Below are positions 4,875-6,225 of a stretch of DNA of 6,225 nucleotides, piece by piece. A model generated the notes under the pieces. That model was not told the DNA's origin, did not search any database, and saw only the letters and a list, made by a program, of their open reading frames with translations. The stretch's first letter is position 1, and the number at the start of each line of letters is the position of its first letter. This stretch comes from an uncultured Chlorobiota bacterium. Lineage in GTDB: Bacteria > Bacteroidota > Kapaibacteriia > OLB7. A program made the translations under genes and the position numbers. The stretch is from assembly GCA_946481475.1 (NCBI GenBank), contig CAMLOB010000262.1, positions 1 to 6,225 of the forward strand, in the 5' to 3' direction.

Positions 4875-6225
4875 ATGATCCTCCGCTACGTCCTGTCGCT
4901 TGTCGTCACTATTCTCTTCTGCGTATTCTCTGCAATTCTGGTCGCTGCCCAGTCCGAATGCTGGGACTGGCTGCATCCGCGACCGGTCGGTTTCAATTTG
5001 ACCGATGCAGCAGTTCTTTCAGAACAGACAGCCCTCATTGTCGGCTACAATGGGAGCATCCTGCGAACCGTCGACGGCGGGCGGAACTGGTTGTGCTGGA
5101 ACGATGGCTCGTTCAATCGATTCAACACGGTGGACTTTCTCGATGAGGAATTCGGTATGGTTGCCGGTGAGCTGGGGAGAATCTATCGCTCGAACGACGG
5201 CGGCGAGACCTGGAGTCAGGACCGCATTTCCGGCATCATCGATTTCATCAATGATGTTCACATCCTCGATCGCCGGAATGCCGTGGCGGTCGGCGGAACG
5301 ATTACGCCGAGCAATATCATCCTGCGGACGACTGATGGAGGTGAGACCTGGGTGAACCAACCGAGCGGCACCACCGCTACGCTGTATGGCGTCTGGATGA
5401 TCGACAGCCTCAATGTCTGGACGGTCGGTCTTTCCGGACTGGTCCTGCACAGCGTTGACGGCGGACAGTCGTGGGAAACGGTCGACATCGGAATGGAGAC
5501 GCCGTTCAGGTTGACGGCGATTGCCTTTGCCGATGAGCGGACCGGCATGATTGTCGGCGATGAGGGGACGGTCTTCTTCACACTGGACGGCGGGGAGAGT
5601 TGGGAGCCGGTCGTCGATCCGAAGTCGGGAACGAACTTCTTTGATGTCGAGTGGTTCGATTCACAGCACGGACTTGCCGTCGGTGAAGGTGTGGCGATGA
5701 GGACGACGGACGGTGGCGAGACCTGGAGTCAGGTCCATCCCCACGGCTACTATCTCGGGCTGGGAGTAGAACGGGGAGGGGATGCGGCGGTTGCCGTTGG
5801 AGTGAACGGATTGATCCACACGACGACCGATCGCGGAGCGAACTGGGTTCGGGCATCAAGCCTTACCGCTACAGTTCTGCTCGACGGTATCGGTGCATCC
5901 GATACTTCTCATATCATAGCGACCAGCCTGAAGGGCGATGTCCTCTGGACGCGGGATGGCGGGGCTACATGGGGCTGGTCCCATACCGGCCCGGCGACGC
6001 TTCTGAAACAGGTGCTCTATCCGTCGCCGGATCTTGCCCTGTTGATCGGTGGGACGATGTTCCGCTCGACCGATCAGGGGGAGACCTGGACGAATGTCGA
6101 GCCTCCTGCCGGGCGCTTCCTGCAGCGGGGAGACATGCTGGATGAACGTCGGGGTATGGTCGTCGGCAACAACGTGATCCTGCGAACCTCAGACGGCGGG
6201 GTGAGCTGGGATATCGATACGACGT
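4875..6225 (+). CDS. Exported Asp-box (BNR/Ycf48-like) beta-propeller protein, 3' end outside window
   Basis: The frame is open from ATG 4875 to the window edge (450 codons). Residues 1-25 form a Sec signal peptide (MILRYVLSLVVTILF, likely cleavage after VAA). The rest is a tandem repeat with ten Asp-box motifs, (S/T)xDxGxxW, with the Asp near residues 67, 108, 154, 195, 238, 279, 319, 361, 400 and 440, a spacing of 39-46. Most repeats also have a preceding GxVG or AVG strand such as MIVGDEGTVF and TVGLSGLVLHS. This layout is typical of sialidase-like or Ycf48-like propellers, which often act outside the cell in binding or, as Ycf48, in complex assembly. Asp boxes themselves are structural, not catalytic. 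Ten repeats exceed one seven-bladed propeller, so there may be two propellers or more. No clear Shine-Dalgarno precedes the ATG. The C-terminus, and so any sorting or anchor domain, is not visible. Confidence 0.85.
   Translation, partial: MILRYVLSLVVTILFCVFSAILVAAQSECWDWLHPRPVGFNLTDAAVLSEQTALIVGYNGSILRTVDGGRNWLCWNDGSFNRFNTVDFLDEEFGMVAGELGRIYRSNDGGETWSQDRISGIIDFINDVHILDRRNAVAVGGTITPSNIILRTTDGGETWVNQPSGTTATLYGVWMIDSLNVWTVGLSGLVLHSVDGGQSWETVDIGMETPFRLTAIAFADERTGMIVGDEGTVFFTLDGGESWEPVVDPKSGTNFFDVEWFDSQHGLAVGEGVAMRTTDGGETWSQVHPHGYYLGLGVERGGDAAVAVGVNGLIHTTTDRGANWVRASSLTATVLLDGIGASDTSHIIATSLKGDVLWTRDGGATWGWSHTGPATLLKQVLYPSPDLALLIGGTMFRSTDQGETWTNVEPPAGRFLQRGDMLDERRGMVVGNNVILRTSDGGVSWDIDTT

Noticed and set aside
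4754..5355. Plus-strand frames of 116 and 130 codons near the Asp-box gene start
   Set aside because: They overlap the terminator hairpin and the Asp-box gene in other frames. Only the frame from 4875 has a signal peptide and regular repeats.
1..6225. CRISPR array, tRNA, rRNA or riboswitch
   Set aside because: No short regularly spaced direct repeats, cloverleaf or conserved RNA motif was seen. The only regular repeat is the protein-level Asp-box series.

Overview
The window looks like part of a chromosome from a member of the FCB group (Bacteroidota, Ignavibacteriota or Kapabacteria-like). This is inference. It rests on the Rhs core style (YRYG-NG-x-E-x-D-x-EVKGE-G followed by YDPRVGRWWSRDP), on a Sec-exported Cys-rich protein, and on a large exported protein made of Asp-box (BNR/Ycf48-like) repeats. 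No ribosomal RNA or housekeeping gene is present to fix the taxonomy.

The left half (1-3581) is a polymorphic-toxin (Rhs) tip region, meaning a row of C-terminal toxin ends and immunity genes. In order it holds: the last 44 codons of a probable toxin; three bases later a complete 122-residue putative immunity gene; a displaced ('orphan') Rhs tip at 499-1641 made of the end of the Rhs core, a Gly/Pro linker, a ~200-residue GC-rich pre-toxin region and an AT-rich toxin start cut off after 381 codons; a 1446-bp IS4-type insertion sequence (1642-3087) with its transposase on the minus strand; the last 20 codons of a second immunity gene, paralogous to the first; and a further 121-residue immunity-like gene (3216-3581). 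Neither IS boundary continues into the other. Toxin 2 stops at the left end and immunity 2 starts, near its C-terminus, at the right end, so the rest of toxin 2 and most of immunity 2 have been lost through the IS. Core and pre-toxin DNA is about 60% GC while toxin tips and immunity genes are near 40%, the mosaic expected when tips are swapped under a conserved core.

A spacer (3582-3865) carries a perfect hairpin whose U-tract faces the minus strand although no minus-strand gene lies next to it. The right part is compositionally uniform and apparently ordinary chromosome: a 263-residue exported Cys-rich protein of unknown function with a strong Shine-Dalgarno, a strong intrinsic terminator, a candidate sigma-70-like promoter, and the first 450 codons of an exported beta-propeller-like protein with ten Asp-box motifs about every 41 residues, running off the right edge.

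The first five genes and fragments are best read together as a decaying store of Rhs toxin tips with their antidotes. Intact immunity genes persist while the second toxin is broken. The two right-hand genes share export signals but no evident functional link to the Rhs locus.
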